Below, in pieces: positions 40,104-54,670 of a stretch of DNA of 64,000 nt. Both the position numbers and the translations under genes were made by a program. The stretch is taken from contig CM063510.1 in the NCBI GenBank assembly GCA_032207245.1, forward strand, positions 166,239,546-166,303,545, given 5' to 3'. Source of the DNA: Pardosa pseudoannulata (Eukaryota > Arthropoda > Arachnida > Araneae > Lycosidae). The notes below the pieces were generated by a model, which had not been told where the DNA came from, searched no databases, and saw nothing but the letters and a program-made list of their open reading frames with translations. Numbering within the stretch: position 1 is the first letter of the stretch; each line of letters starts with the position of its first letter.

Positions 40104-40168
40104 CTATCGACCGATGGTAACTTTCTCTTCAGTTTGAATAGCATCAAGAACTGCCTTAATTTCTGAAC
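40104..40168 (-). pseudogene. Last exon-like block of unidentified minus-strand gene (unit C)
   Basis: It reads SEIKAVLDAIQTEEKVTIGR then TAG after an ACTTATAG acceptor, so this block is intact. The sequence breaks off at the unit C deletion at ~40340, before the upstream blocks seen in unit A. Confidence 0.35.
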
Positions 40169-40620
40169 CTATAAGTAAGTAACCTTAAGTTAACACAGTA
40201 TAGTCATTGAGATCTTCAGTAATAGCAATTAATATCCTTCAAATTATTTCAGCTTCAGTTCCAACAAGGTGCATATAAAACTCTACGTGTTAAAGAACCT
40301 GGATTCATATAACCCACCTTTTGTGGAATTTCTTGCTCTTTACTCAAAATACTGGGACTTTCTAAATTTAAATTAGATTTTGATAATCAAAATGAAATCG
40401 CAATTTAAAACCATTACCTAGATTTGATTTAATGTATATAAGGAGTGTTTGGTAAAGGTTCTGTAGGAATATACGAAAAATTATGTCTTTGGAAGCATTT
40501 TAAAACTAACAGAAAATTTCACTCACAAAAAAGAATTACTTAAAAGTTTAATTTCTGGTAAAAAAAAAATTAAGAAGAAGAACTAACTCTGAACTCTATA
40601 AATCTTTTAACGATCTAGAT

Positions 40621-41126
40621 CAGGGGTGAGCAAATACTTTTAAGCGCGGGCCAAAATGAAATTTTCAAAATGTCTCCCGGGCCAGAGGACTATACCGAGT
40701 ACGCTGTTTTGCGAATGTTTTAAGTGGAGATTTTTCCCTGCCCAAGAAATTTTTTTGACAAAAACACTATAAATATAATTTTAAAGTATTAGGACAGAGA
40801 AATTTGACAGTTAATAAAAGATAATAGTAATAATAAATTGTATTACTTAGGTGTATATGCGAACAATTTGTGCCCAGTAAAATATGTCACGTGATATTAA
40901 AAGAAATATGATCCACTATATTAAATTAATGGCCATTAAATAAATCAATTAATGAAAGATTTTGTTTTGATATTTATTTATATCTTAACGATACAAATTA
41001 TTTTATTTTGATCATAGTTATTAAATTTTTATATTTATATTACATTTTGCAGGATTTTTCAAAGGACCGGATAAAATTAGCAAAAGAGCCGGATCCGGCC
41101 CGCTGGCCGGCTTTTGCCCACATCTG
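40621..41126. mobile_element. Non-autonomous hAT element with 8-bp target duplication
   Basis: ATCTAGAT flanks both sides (40613-40620, 41127-41134). The ends CAGGGGTGAGCAAA and the inverse TTTTGCCCACATCTG are typical hAT termini, and subterminal GCGGGCCAAAATG / GGATCCGGCCCGC also mirror each other. At 506 bp it has no transposase. It lies inside the LINE fragment, so it is younger than the LINE. Confidence 0.88.
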
Positions 41127-41324
41127 ATCTAGATATAGTACAATACATAAGGATTCGCAGAATTAAACGGGCAGGACACCTGTGCAGAATAGACGAAGAT
41201 CGTTTAACAAAAAAGATCTTGGCCAGACCATTTGTCACCCGAAAAAGAGGGAGAACTAAACTTAGGTGGATCGAGTGCTTGGAATCGGACTTTTAAAAAT
41301 TGCTAACTGGATGTCCATGGCCAG

Positions 41325-42377
41325 TGTAACGATCCGTTACATGACTCTAAAGAAAGAGGAGCGGAAGGTGACCTTTCGCAGCAAACAATTACGGTTAGAG
41401 GCAGGTAGAAAAGGGTGATACTAGCAATACACGTTGTGTACTAGATCCCGGACTTAATTGAAAACTGTCCGTGTGCTGAGCCAGCTCGTCTGATACTTTG
41501 TGAGACTCTTGAGTGAAAAGACTCGGTGAAATGATTGTGAATAATTACAGTGTCACATGTGTGAACATTGGCGGTAGCGAAGAAGGAAATTAAGTTGTTT
41601 GGGTCTGCTGATTTAAAGACGGCTTTTCGGCCACATATGGAAACGAAACAGCTGATTCAGACGAAAAGTGACAGTAAAATTGCATCATCCTGCTTCTAGA
41701 AGTTACCCAAAGAATCGCGTAAGGGGAACCGGGACCGCTATAAAAGAAGAGTGGCGGTACCAAGACGGGGCTTTTTCTTCTTGAGGCTTCTTCTTGAGAG
41801 TTACTTTTGGAGATGTTGTGTGGAGATCGAGAGGAGTCCACACGTCCCTCCGATTTCTGGAGTTTGCTTGTTTAGAGACCGCCAGCGTCTCTGTTTGCTA
41901 AGAAGTCGACCTTCGACTTGGGAATCCCATTCCCGTTATTTTACCATTTTTTTTTCTACTTCGTGCGTAGAAGTAGGTAGCCGAGAGTGACCCTTGCTCT
42001 CATTTTGAATCGTCTTGCATACCGAGTTTCCTTCGTGAACCCCAGCGTGATACGCACTGTGAGCTTTCGAACCTTGGTGTGAAAGCCGACTGTACTAATC
42101 GTCAGCCCGGAGGTGATAGTGTCAGCGTTTATTACCGGCACTAATTAGCGGACAATTCCAGGATTTAGAAGCCCTAGCCACACTGTACCCAGTACCCAAG
42201 CATCCTTATTGTGTGAATGTTATCTCAGCACAAGATCCCAGAATATTTAGAAATCTACTGAATCTGTACATAGCTGTACATAATTTATTCACCTGAATGA
42301 AATATTTAGTCTAGATTAAACAGTTTTCTAGCATGTTTCATTGACGTCTTCGCCTAACATATCTCCAGTACGTTACA
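41325..42377 (+). mobile_element. Solo LTR with CCAG target duplication
   Basis: It starts TGTAACGATCC and ends GTACGTTACA (inverted TGTAACG/CGTTACA). CCAG is duplicated at 41321-41324 and 42378-42381. Removing it restores the LINE frame MARDRKA, which confirms both ends. A TATA box (TATAAAAG, 41739) lies in the expected U3/R position. At 1053 bp it fits a Ty3/gypsy-type LTR; the family is inferred only from ends and a 4-bp duplication. Confidence 0.88.
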
Positions 42378-42772
42378 CCAGGGATAGAAAAGCATAGAAT
42401 TCGATTCTGGGGAAGGCAAGGGCCCATCTTGGGCTGTCTGGCCATTGAAGAAGAAAAGCATTAATGGTAATATTATATTTATACCTAAATTTATATATGT
42501 GTACATAAATTCACAACTCTGAATTAGTAGTTAAATAAAAATAATCCATTCATACGAATTACATCGTAGGTAATGAATCCTCATAACTATTATCCTGGGG
42601 GATTTATTCTAAAATGATTCTAACAGCTAAGGTAGGAATGGTACGCAATTTGCTATTGCCATTCTGCTATAGTTCTTGTGTATTAATGGAATCCAAAAGC
42701 CAGTTCTGAGATAGGCTTGATTTTAGTAGAAACTATGTTAAAAAGTGAACTAAAGTATAAGATTTTAAACAG

Positions 42773-43346
42773 GATGTCCCAAAAGGTCGTTTACAAACTT
42801 AACATGCTGGTTTGTCATATCACGATGAACAAGATTTACATAGGAACTTGTGTCTGAATGCAAACTGCGACCGCTAGAGTGCTGTGATCACGAGTGTGGA
42901 GCAGGAGAAAAAATATATATCGACAGCCGTGTTAGTATGATTTTTACTACAGATGAGGATTACATTACAGCAAATGCTCAAAATTGTTTCCCTTCGCCCC
43001 AGTGCACGTTTCACAACGTCGGGCATGGATTCACGAACCCGTTCAATTTGGCCAGGAGTGTCACGGACACGTGCTGCCGCTTCCGCGATCCTGGCGATAA
43101 GATCCATGTCCGATGTTAGGGTGTCTTGTACACCATGGACTTCATGTGTCCCCACAGGGAGAAATCCAGGGGAGTCAGGTCGAGGGATCGTGCCGGTGTG
43201 ACCATACCGACCCAGCGATTTTCCTGCAATTATTGCCCTCTAGTGGTCACAGTTTGCATTTTCGGACAAAAGTTCCTAAGTAAATCTTGTTCATCGTGTA
43301 TGACAGACCAGCATGTCAAGTTTGTAAACGACCTTTTGGGACACCC
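42773..43346 (-). mobile_element. Long-TIR DNA element with transposase C-terminal remnant
   Basis: GGATGTCCCAAAAGGTCGTT at the left is matched inverted at the right (AACGACCTTTTGGGACACC). Arms of roughly 115 bp follow, including AACATGCTGGT/ACCAGCATGTC and GCAAACTG/CAGTTTGC. Between them, the minus strand reads RSLDLTPLDFSLWGHMKSMV then SDMDLIARIAEAAARVRDTP. This is the final catalytic-Asp region and C-terminus of an IS630/Tc1/mariner-type transposase. The rest is deleted, so it is a deletion derivative. The exact target duplication was not resolved. Confidence 0.75.
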
Positions 43347-43419
43347 TATATAAAAATATAAAAGAGTACGGATTTTGATATAGCATACTATTTATTTGTT
43401 CTAAGCTTTTAGGGGGAAT

Positions 43420-43560
43420 TATTTCACACAATTATAAGGGTCTTAAATATATCACAAAGGTCTTAAATATATCACAGATTTAACTATATATTTTAGTGAT
43501 ATATTTGATTTTCCTAAATATATCACGAAGGTCTTAAATATGTCACAAAATTGTATTGAA
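43420..43560. repeat. Short tandem repeat (GGTCTTAAATATATCAC)
   Basis: Three AGGTCTTAAATATATCACA-like copies plus a diverged and an inverted form (TAGTGATATATTTG) within 140 bp. Function unknown. Confidence 0.6.
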
Positions 43561-43744
43561 TATTCAAAATCTTATAATTGGTCACATAAAATACATTTTC
43601 AGCATACATCAAAACTATTTTAGAAGATATTACCCCTTATGTTTTAGTTTGTGTATTATTGTTAATTGGACTCTTAAGGCATAATAACATTCTATTCTTC
43701 CTACTCATGACCGTCAACAAGTTCGAGTAAAATAAGCTGTATTA

Positions 43745-44999
43745 CGATTGTTATTCTCAAATTTTTGAGACAGAAGAAGACGAGAATTTACAAAATAAAA
43801 ATAATAGTTTAATTTTCAAATACAATCCATTTTAACACAGAAGACGATTTTTTACTGACTTGCTTCGACTTGTTTAGCGTAGAATAAATTTTAAACAGAA
43901 GAGAAAATGGAGTTGACGCTAGAACATTTTCGCGCTTTGATTTTCTACGATTTTAAAGCAGGATTAAATCAAGAAGAATGCTTTCAAAGGTTGCAATTGG
44001 CATTTGGTGATGAATCTCCAGCTCGTGCTACTGTATTCAGAGGGTTTAAAGACTTTAGCAGAAGTCGCCATTTTCTTCAGGATGAAGAACACGCAGGACG
44101 GCCGCTGTCGGCAGTAATTCAGGGTAATGTGTATGCCATACGAAATAAGTTAATGGATGAGAATCGCTGTAACTATCAAATTATACAAATGGAACTTAAC
44201 ATTGGATCCGCAGCCATACACAAAATTATTAATGAAGAATTACATACGAAAAGAGTAGTTTGCCGTTGGGTTCCCCATAATCTAAATGAGCACCAAAAAG
44301 GGAAGCGTGTCAGAATCAGTAAAGAAACTGTTAAATTGCTAAATGATGGTAGCAACCGGATCATTTATAAAATTGTAAAGGGTGATGAAACGTACATACC
44401 GCTTTTTGACGTTCCAACACGCCAAGAAAGGAGAGTATGGGTTTTTGAAGATGATTCCACGCCGACAATAGTGAAAAGACAACTCGCACTGAAAAGAGGA
44501 ATGTGTGCTGTTTTCTTCAGAAGTACGGGATTGGTCAAAGCCATCAAGTTGGAAGGACAGAAGACAGTAACAGCAAACTGTATACCACTAAATGGCTTCT
44601 ACAAATTCTACAAGAAGTGAATGTTAGGTGACTAATGCTTCACCATAACAATGCATCTTCACATACAGCCGGATTAACAGTTGAGTTTCTTAAACAAAAA
44701 CAAATTAAAGTGATAGAACATCCGCCGTATTCCCCTGATCTAGCTATGTGTGACTTTTGGTTATTCTTTAATCTAAAAAAGAACTTTCGTGGATGTCGTT
44801 TTCATTCAGAAGAAGAGATTGATGTGACTATAAATGCATTTTTTCATCTATTCCAAGAAATGAATGGCTTGAGGCATTTAATCTGTGGAAAATTCGTCTA
44901 CAAAAATGCATTGATAATGGAGGAGACTACTTTGAAAACACCTACAATTTAAATTATTAAAAACCTAATCGTATCGCAAAAATTTTAGAGTGACCCTCG
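43745..44999 (+). mobile_element. Near full-length mariner-like element
   Basis: The right end TTTTAGAGTGACCCTCG followed by TA is inverted-matched (23 of 30 positions) by the diverged left end after TA at 43743: CGATTGTTATTCTCAAATTTTTG. The ~1.26 kb length is normal for mariner. It contains one transposase gene broken by a stop. Confidence 0.85.
43907..44952 (+). pseudogene. Mariner transposase, disrupted
   Basis: An N-terminal helix-turn-helix region (LNQEECFQRLQLAFGDESPA, then TVFRGFKDF and GRPLSA) occupies the first ~70 residues. The first catalytic Asp is in GDETYIPLF. After residue 237 a TGA stops the frame (44618-44620). The same frame resumes with LHHNNASSHTAG, where the family has HHDNAS, so the second catalytic Asp is Asn here. 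YSPDLAMCDFWLF carries the third Asp. Stop plus Asn means no active enzyme. In intact relatives the enzyme cuts and pastes the element at TA sites. Confidence 0.88.
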
Positions 45000-45297
45000 T
45001 ATCGCTTTATTCGAATTTTGTTTCAATCATTGTTACTTTATTAAACTAAATCAGTGAAAGAGCATTCTATTAATCACACATTGAAGAGGACACAGTACCT
45101 TCCAAACTTTAAAATTGTCACTTTAACAGTCATTACCCTTTCATCATAAAATAAAAAGTTATGCTCCTTCTAGAATTAATTAGTTGTGAGTTCTTTAATA
45201 ATACTTTAACATTATTTTTTCATTTCAAGCAAAAACATGCTGTACTTTAAATGAAGAAAGTGAAGTTTACTAACGCTCAGGATAAATTTTGAAATTT

Positions 45298-45680
45298 GTA
45301 TATTTGGAAATAAACTTTATATTAAATTAAAGAAAAATATTTCCTTACTTCTGTGTACTAAAGCCTTAAATATATATTACATTTTTAATTTTGTATATTC
45401 GAATATAAACTTTATATTAAATTAAAAAAAATATTTCCTTACTTCTGTGTACTAAAGCCTTAAATATATATTACAGTTTTACTTTTGTATATTCGAAAAT
45501 AAACTTTATATTAAATTAAAGAAAAACATTTCCTTACTTCCGTGCACTAAAGCCTTAAACATATAAAACATTTTTAATTTTGTATATTCGAAAATAAATT
45601 TTATATTAAATTAAAGAAAAATATTTCCTTACTTCTGTGAACTAAAGTCTTAAATATATATTAAATTTTTAATTTTTTGA
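45298..45680. repeat. Four-copy ~95-bp tandem repeat
   Basis: GTATATTCGAAAATAAACTT starts units at 45298, 45393, 45487 and 45582. Each ends TACTTCTGTGTACTAAAGCC and TTAAATATATATTACATTTT. Not coding. Confidence 0.85.
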
Positions 45681-45907
45681 AAAATTCACACTCTGTAATA
45701 GCATATTTTAAAAATTTAGCATTTATCGACTTATAAAATACAGTATATTACTCGAATTATATAAATCTCGCAATATAATCTTATTTAACAGGAAAAAAAT
45801 TATAATTATATCTTATTAGATATTATAAAAGTTATCTTATGGTAAGATTTTTATTTTTTACCCTACCTATATTCTTCATTTTTTTAATGGGCTGTATCTT
45901 ATATTAA

Positions 45908-46085
45908 CGCATTGTGTGCGGGTACATTTACCAGCGGAACTGTACAGGGAGCGGGCATTTGGCTCGTAAATTTAGTTATTCATTTAAATCACAATAGATG
46001 GAAAATTATTTCTTTTTTAACCGACTTTTCGTATTTTGTATTGAACTATATAAATAGACAAATAAACACATATATATATATAAAT

Positions 46086-46152
<67 letters not shown>

Positions 46153-46523
46153 CCTATATATATACCTATATATATAATATCATTTTCGTAAGGATAAATA
46201 AAAAGTTAATTTTAAATCTAAATTGATTTTCTAAATCTAAATTGATCAACCTTCCCTCTCTGGGGTTTCGCATCGACTGATGTAAAAACTAGTTTTTATT
46301 TGTCTAAATTTTTTAAGAATCTATGTAGTAGACAAGAATATTCGGCTTCGTTTTCCTGTATATACCGTTATTTTTGTACCCACAAACAATGCTGTTACAC
46401 TGATTTTTACTAGTACTTGAACCTAGTACAAGTATCAATCGTCAGAAAAAGTAAGAGAACGTGTCCCGCGCTCAAGTATCAATTGTCAGAAAACGTACTA
46501 GTACGTGTTCCTCATACAATGCA
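45908..46523. mobile_element. piggyBac-type MITE (TTAA target), family with 53694 copy
   Basis: TTAA at 45904-45907 and 46524-46527. Ends CGCATTGTGTGCGGG and CTCATACAATGC are inverted. It is a sibling of 53694-54224, sharing GCTCGTAAATTTAGTTATTCA, CTATGTAGTAGAC, TTCGGCTTC and TTTTGTACCCACAAACAAT. A (TA)n expansion lies inside. The right subterminal part has repeated AAGTATCAATYGTCAGAAAA and the palindrome CGTACTAGTACG. Confidence 0.8.
46060..46142. repeat. (TA)n microsatellite
   Basis: Near-pure TA inside the TTAA element, probably grown after insertion. The sibling copy at 53.8 kb has only short ATATAAAT repeats. Confidence 0.9.
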
Positions 46524-46527
46524 TTAA

Positions 46528-47083
<556 letters not shown>

Positions 47084-47326
47084 AAAGGTCGTTTAACTGT
47101 TACGTGACATTTTGTATTAATTAAAATCATCAATAAGGAAACAGAGCTGAAGGTTAAATATAAATAGATCATAGTCGAATATTCGCTTCTCCACCTCTCA
47201 CAAGAATTTCACTTTGGTGGTTCCGGAATAAGAACCTTGAAAAGGTCCAAGCCCCACTGGGTATAAAAACGTTCCATAGAACGATAGATATTCAGTCTGT
47301 CTTGCAGAATCCATCATATCACAGCC
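47084..47326 (+). promoter_or_regulatory. CP5 promoter: diverged but conserved module
   Basis: CP5 is more diverged, so matches act as a footprint: AAAGGTCGTTTAAC (47084), AGATCAT (47166), ATTCGCTTCTCCACC, TTCCGGAA (47221-47228), GAACCTTGAAAAGGTCC, TATAAAA (47262), TCAGTC initiator (47292). TTCCGGAA again starts exactly 41 nt before TATA. Confidence 0.7.
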
Positions 47327-51073
<3,747 letters not shown>

Positions 51074-51139
51074 ATGTAATCAATAAATGATATCGAAAGA
51101 CGTGTAAATTATGTACCAAATTTTTATGTATTAATAAAA

Positions 51140-51805
51140 ATGATGCAAAGAAACTTCGATTGTGCCATTTCTTCAATCATCACATTTTCATTTCTGTACT
51201 TCTTGTTTATTGAACACGGAAAGTAGTTTTGGGTAAAAATTCTTCTAATATTTATTATTTGATGTTTGTAAGAAAATCCCAATTAAATGTAGATATAAAG
51301 AAAAATTTTGTCAGTGGAATTTCTTTGTAATTCAGAATTACTATTATACAGTGTTTTTATGGCGTTTTTCCTTATAAATCCTAAAAACTAACGATAGTCA
51401 CAAAAAAGATGTAGTTTCGCAAGAATAATATAATAGTGAAAATTAAGTTTTAAGAATCTGAATTGACTACGAAATATGAGTATGAAAAAGAAATACTATT
51501 TTATTGGTATGAGCAACATACGGCAGTACATCTATTATATACTTTTATGTAGCCAATATATAATGCTGATCAAGAAATGAAAACCGTCTACAATGATTTG
51601 CAGGAGTAGAGATATTTTTAACCAGAAAATGTTATTTTTTTTCCTTACGAAAACAGACTTTTTTATTTCCGATTTACTGCATTCAAATAAGCTTGATAAC
51701 AGATTCAGATTGGTTATAAACATGCCTTTCAGTATTAGGTTGTAATAAAGAAGACTTTTCAGTTCAAAAGTTACTATATTCCTTAAAATCTTTTTATGTA
51801 TTCAA
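51140..51805. other. CP5 3' flank, nothing recognised
   Basis: AT-rich. The minus-strand exon-like blocks found 0.9-1.6 kb downstream of CP2, CP3 and CP6 were not found here. Confidence 0.5.
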
Positions 51806-52887
51806 CTAGCATATAGTCCATCATATGACGGGATCAGTAAAATTTTGCTAACCCTAAATCATCAAAAATTCAATATGGATCCCTTTATCCATTCCAGGTT
51901 TTTTGACCACCACGGAATGTAAGTGGTTCAAAGATGTGGGTTCGGGGAACATCTTACGAAGTTTGCCGAAGTTCAACAACGAGACTCTGAAAGCCGTGTC
52001 AAATAGCGAGGACTACCGTTAAATCCCAAACAGGGAAAGAGATAGATCAGTGACACAGCGATCAGCGATAAGTGATGGGGCAGTTGGAACGCCTTCCATA
52101 GTTTCAAACGTTTTGGTTATGTATAAAAACAAACCCACAAACAAACAAACTTCTTAATTTTCAAAGATATATAACTTAAACGATAGATATTTATTAGTCC
52201 GTGAAATAGACTCCTAGACTTTTGTGAAAAGAATTCGTTGTTAATACCGGTGATAAAACTTTCATTGTAACAAACAATTATAGATTATTAAATTTAAAAT
52301 GATCACATATGTACCTAATATATTATTTAATCCAAATATAAAAGCCAAATATAATAATTATTTACGTAATATATAAGTTCAATAATAAAACGTATGAAAA
52401 TAATGCAGAATATATTTAAATATTTTAAAATAAGAAATGATTCAATGAGATGGTTAAAAGAATGACGTCATAATGCTTGGAAAAAAGTTATTTTTACCTT
52501 TCTATTATGTGATAAATTGATGAATATGATCGCCTGCTCTTCATTAAAAGCTAAAATATGTCATTAAATGCTCGAAAAAAAAGTGAAGGGGTGGATTTTA
52601 AAAGTTTTAAAAACGATGGTTTTTTTCTATAATATGAAGCATATTTATACCAATGTATTTTAGAATAGGATTGATAGTTTAGGAAAAGATAAACTTGACT
52701 CGCATTGTATTTTGCATCAAACGCTCGAAAAGGTGGAAGGGGTGGGTTTCAAACGATTTAAAGACTTGCTTTGAATTTTTCGAACCCTAACTCATCAAGA
52801 ATACGATATGGATTCCTCTATCCATTCCAGGTCTAACCGCTTTTTAAATTCGAGGACAGATAACTTAGGCTATTATTATATAAGGGA
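51806..52887 (-). mobile_element. Non-autonomous Helitron copy 5
   Basis: It begins CTAGCATATAGTCCATCATATGACGGG and ends TATATAAGGGA followed by T. Its low-coordinate part includes ~250 bp (about 51895-52120, GACCACCACGGAATGTAAGTGG onward) not seen in the other copies. This is a second candidate captured or inserted segment. Confidence 0.7.
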
Positions 52888-53071
52888 TTGTAGGTACATA
52901 ATTTTTTCCTTTGTCTGTCTATTTTTTATGATATGAAAAATAACTTTAATGGTAAAAAGCATTTAATATCCAGTTTTTAACCCGCGGGTAATGTATTCGT
53001 CATCACTGACTTAATAGCTTGGGTCACATCCAGCTGAGGCATGGTAAAGACACTCATTAATAGTTTCATAC

Positions 53072-53452
53072 CTAGGTTTTAGACCTTATTTTCATAAAAG
53101 CTCTTTTTCGAAACTTATCTTGTGGAGGTTCTTGTGGTGTCATGAGGTTCTTGTAGAAGACTTGTGGGAGGTTCTTTTTGAGTACCTCAACAAATAACTC
53201 AAAACCGGAATGATTATAATAGCAAGTGGAACGTAGCCTGTGGTTCCTACACACGAATTGTAGATTTACATTGATATTCAAACGAATTTCGTCAACGAAG
53301 TACGTCGGATGAGGTACTTTATCAAACGTATACTCAACTGAATTGAGATATTTACATGAGAGTTTAACTCCTTTCGAAATTTTTAATTGCTTATGGTAGG
53401 CAATTCTACTTCGTATAATTTGTTTTATTAATAACTTTACATTTGACAACAA
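53072..53452 (-). CDS. Orphan 126-codon reading frame, uncertain
   Basis: A minus-strand open frame unusually long for such AT-rich DNA, basic overall (many Lys/Arg), with no signal peptide and no motif I recognise. It begins at an ATG in AT-rich sequence with no visible promoter and lies between a Helitron and a TTAA element. It may be a chance ORF or a fragment of a transposon protein. Confidence 0.15.
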   Translation of the reverse strand: MLSNVKLLIKQIIRSRIAYHKQLKISKGVKLSCKYLNSVEYTFDKVPHPTYFVDEIRLNINVNLQFVCRNHRLRSTCYYNHSGFELFVEVLKKNLPQVFYKNLMTPQEPPQDKFRKRAFMKIRSKT

Positions 53453-53693
53453 AAATTAATAAACGTCTTATTCTCATAACATTGTTTTAGCAATCAAGGT
53501 TAGCTTTAGATGATGAAGAGAAGAAAATATTAGAAAGGAATTTTCTTCTTCACATAAACTTTCATTCAATAGATTCATTTCATACATTCGATACGGTTTC
53601 CTTTTATGCTGTAGTATTTTCAAAATATTTTTGTAAATATTATTTAGTACACTATAAAAAGAAATGAGAAGTATAAAATGCATTACCTTTTAA

Positions 53694-54224
53694 CACATTG
53701 TGTGCGGGTCTATTTCGCAGCGGAATTGCTCGTAAATTTAGTTATTCAGTTAAATCTCAATAGATCGAAAATTATTTCATTTTTTAACCAGCTTTCAGTA
53801 TTTTATATTGAAATATATAAATATATAAATAGAAATATATAAATAACAACCATAAGATTTTTGTAAACAAAAATATATTTTTTATTGGATAAATTTATAA
53901 TAGTATCGTAAATAGGAAAAATCAAATAGAAATAGTATCATATAATTTTAGTTTTTTCGAATCATGTTATATATAAACATTTTTACATTATAAAAAATGA
54001 AATGAGCAATCATAAAACTAATAATGTAAAAGCTAATTTTTGTCTCAATTTTTCCAGAATCTATGTAGTAGACCAGAGCATTCGGCTTCTTTTTCCTGTA
54101 TATACCCTTTATTTTTGTACCCACAAACAATCCATGTTGTTACACTAACCCGTACTAGTAAGTGACCCGCGCTCAAGTATCAATCGTGAGAAAACGTACT
54201 AGTACGTGACCTGCATACAATGTG
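53694..54224. mobile_element. piggyBac-type MITE (TTAA target), sibling of 45908 copy
   Basis: TTAA at 53690-53693 and 54225-54228. Ends CACATTGTGTGCGGGTC and GACCTGCATACAATGTG (17-bp TIR with few mismatches). A diverged duplicate of the flanking DNA at ~54855-54990 reads GCCTTTAAATAGCACCC with no insert, so the target site is confirmed. Confidence 0.85.
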
Positions 54225-54337
54225 TTAATAGCACCCCGCGAATAGTCGAAAGAAAATTTCCCATTAAAAGAACAGTTAAAATGAAATCAACGAAATCTAA
54301 AGCACGACATTGATTTTTTTCCTTAAATCAATCTCAA

Positions 54338-54670
54338 TTCGCTGCTCTTCGGTATCAGCATTTGCAGGTTCGAATCCCAATACAGCTATGAATATCCGTA
54401 ACCATTCGAATAGGCTTGATTTGGTTTGGAGTGCTACTGTCTACATTTCGCAACACGAGGGCCAATGAGACCAGGACCTACAGTTTAAAGCAGATTCCGA
54501 ACGGCTACGAACACCCATGCCACAGTGGGATTCGAACCCACGAACTTCGGTACCGAAGGTGAGCACCTTAACCAATCAGCCATCGTTCGGCAGAATAAGC
54601 TTGAAGCAGTTAGCTCTAGAGTAGCTACAGTAAACCGTAGTTCTCCAAGCCAAACCAAACCAAACCAAAC
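54338..54670 (+). repeat. tRNA-derived SINE split by another SINE
   Basis: The left part (CGCTGCTCTTCGGTATCAGC, GGTTCGAATCCC) and the right part (TTGAAGCAGTTAGC to CCAAACCAAACC) together make one plus-strand family S element. The 5' head is truncated. Confidence 0.7.
54420..54592 (-). repeat. Inner SINE nested in the SINE
   Basis: A minus-strand family S copy with target duplication GAATAGGCTTGA / GAATAAGCTTGA (54408-54419, 54593-54604). It has a well kept B box (GGGTTCGAATCCCACTG) and head GCCGAACGATGGCTG. Confidence 0.8.

Larger units (their letters stand above)
40545..42466 (+). mobile_element. LINE 3' end (reverse-transcriptase C-terminus), interrupted twice
   Basis: Joining the pieces around the two insertions gives a frame with TNSELYKSFNDLDIVQYI, RIKRAGHLCRIDEDRLTKKI, RKRGRTKLRWIECLES, then after a frameshift NWMSMARDRKA, a stop, and NSILGKARAHLGLSGH. 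This order (GH-RMD-RL, RG---RW, DR, AHLGL) is the C-terminal end of many non-LTR retrotransposon polyproteins. It lacks everything upstream and has a frameshift and stops, so it is a dead 5'-truncated copy. Unit A shows the empty site near 26105. Confidence 0.75.
36019..42700. repeat. Tandem segmental duplication unit C (contains CP4), truncated
   Basis: Collinear with units A and B through CP4 and about 1.1 kb of 3' flank (to ~40340). It then jumps to sequence matching ~25920-26320 of unit A, so some 3.6 kb is missing. That segment is interrupted at ~40545-42466 by a LINE fragment that itself carries a hAT element and a solo LTR. Confidence 0.75.

Noticed and set aside
41590..42141. Short ORFs at 41590-42141
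   Set aside because: They lie inside the solo LTR, whose ends and target duplication are clear; no protein family resemblance.
43420..43560. Short repeats of GGTCTTAAATATATCAC considered as a CRISPR-like array
   Set aside because: Eukaryotic context, no unique equal-length spacers, copies partly inverted; a decayed tandem repeat.
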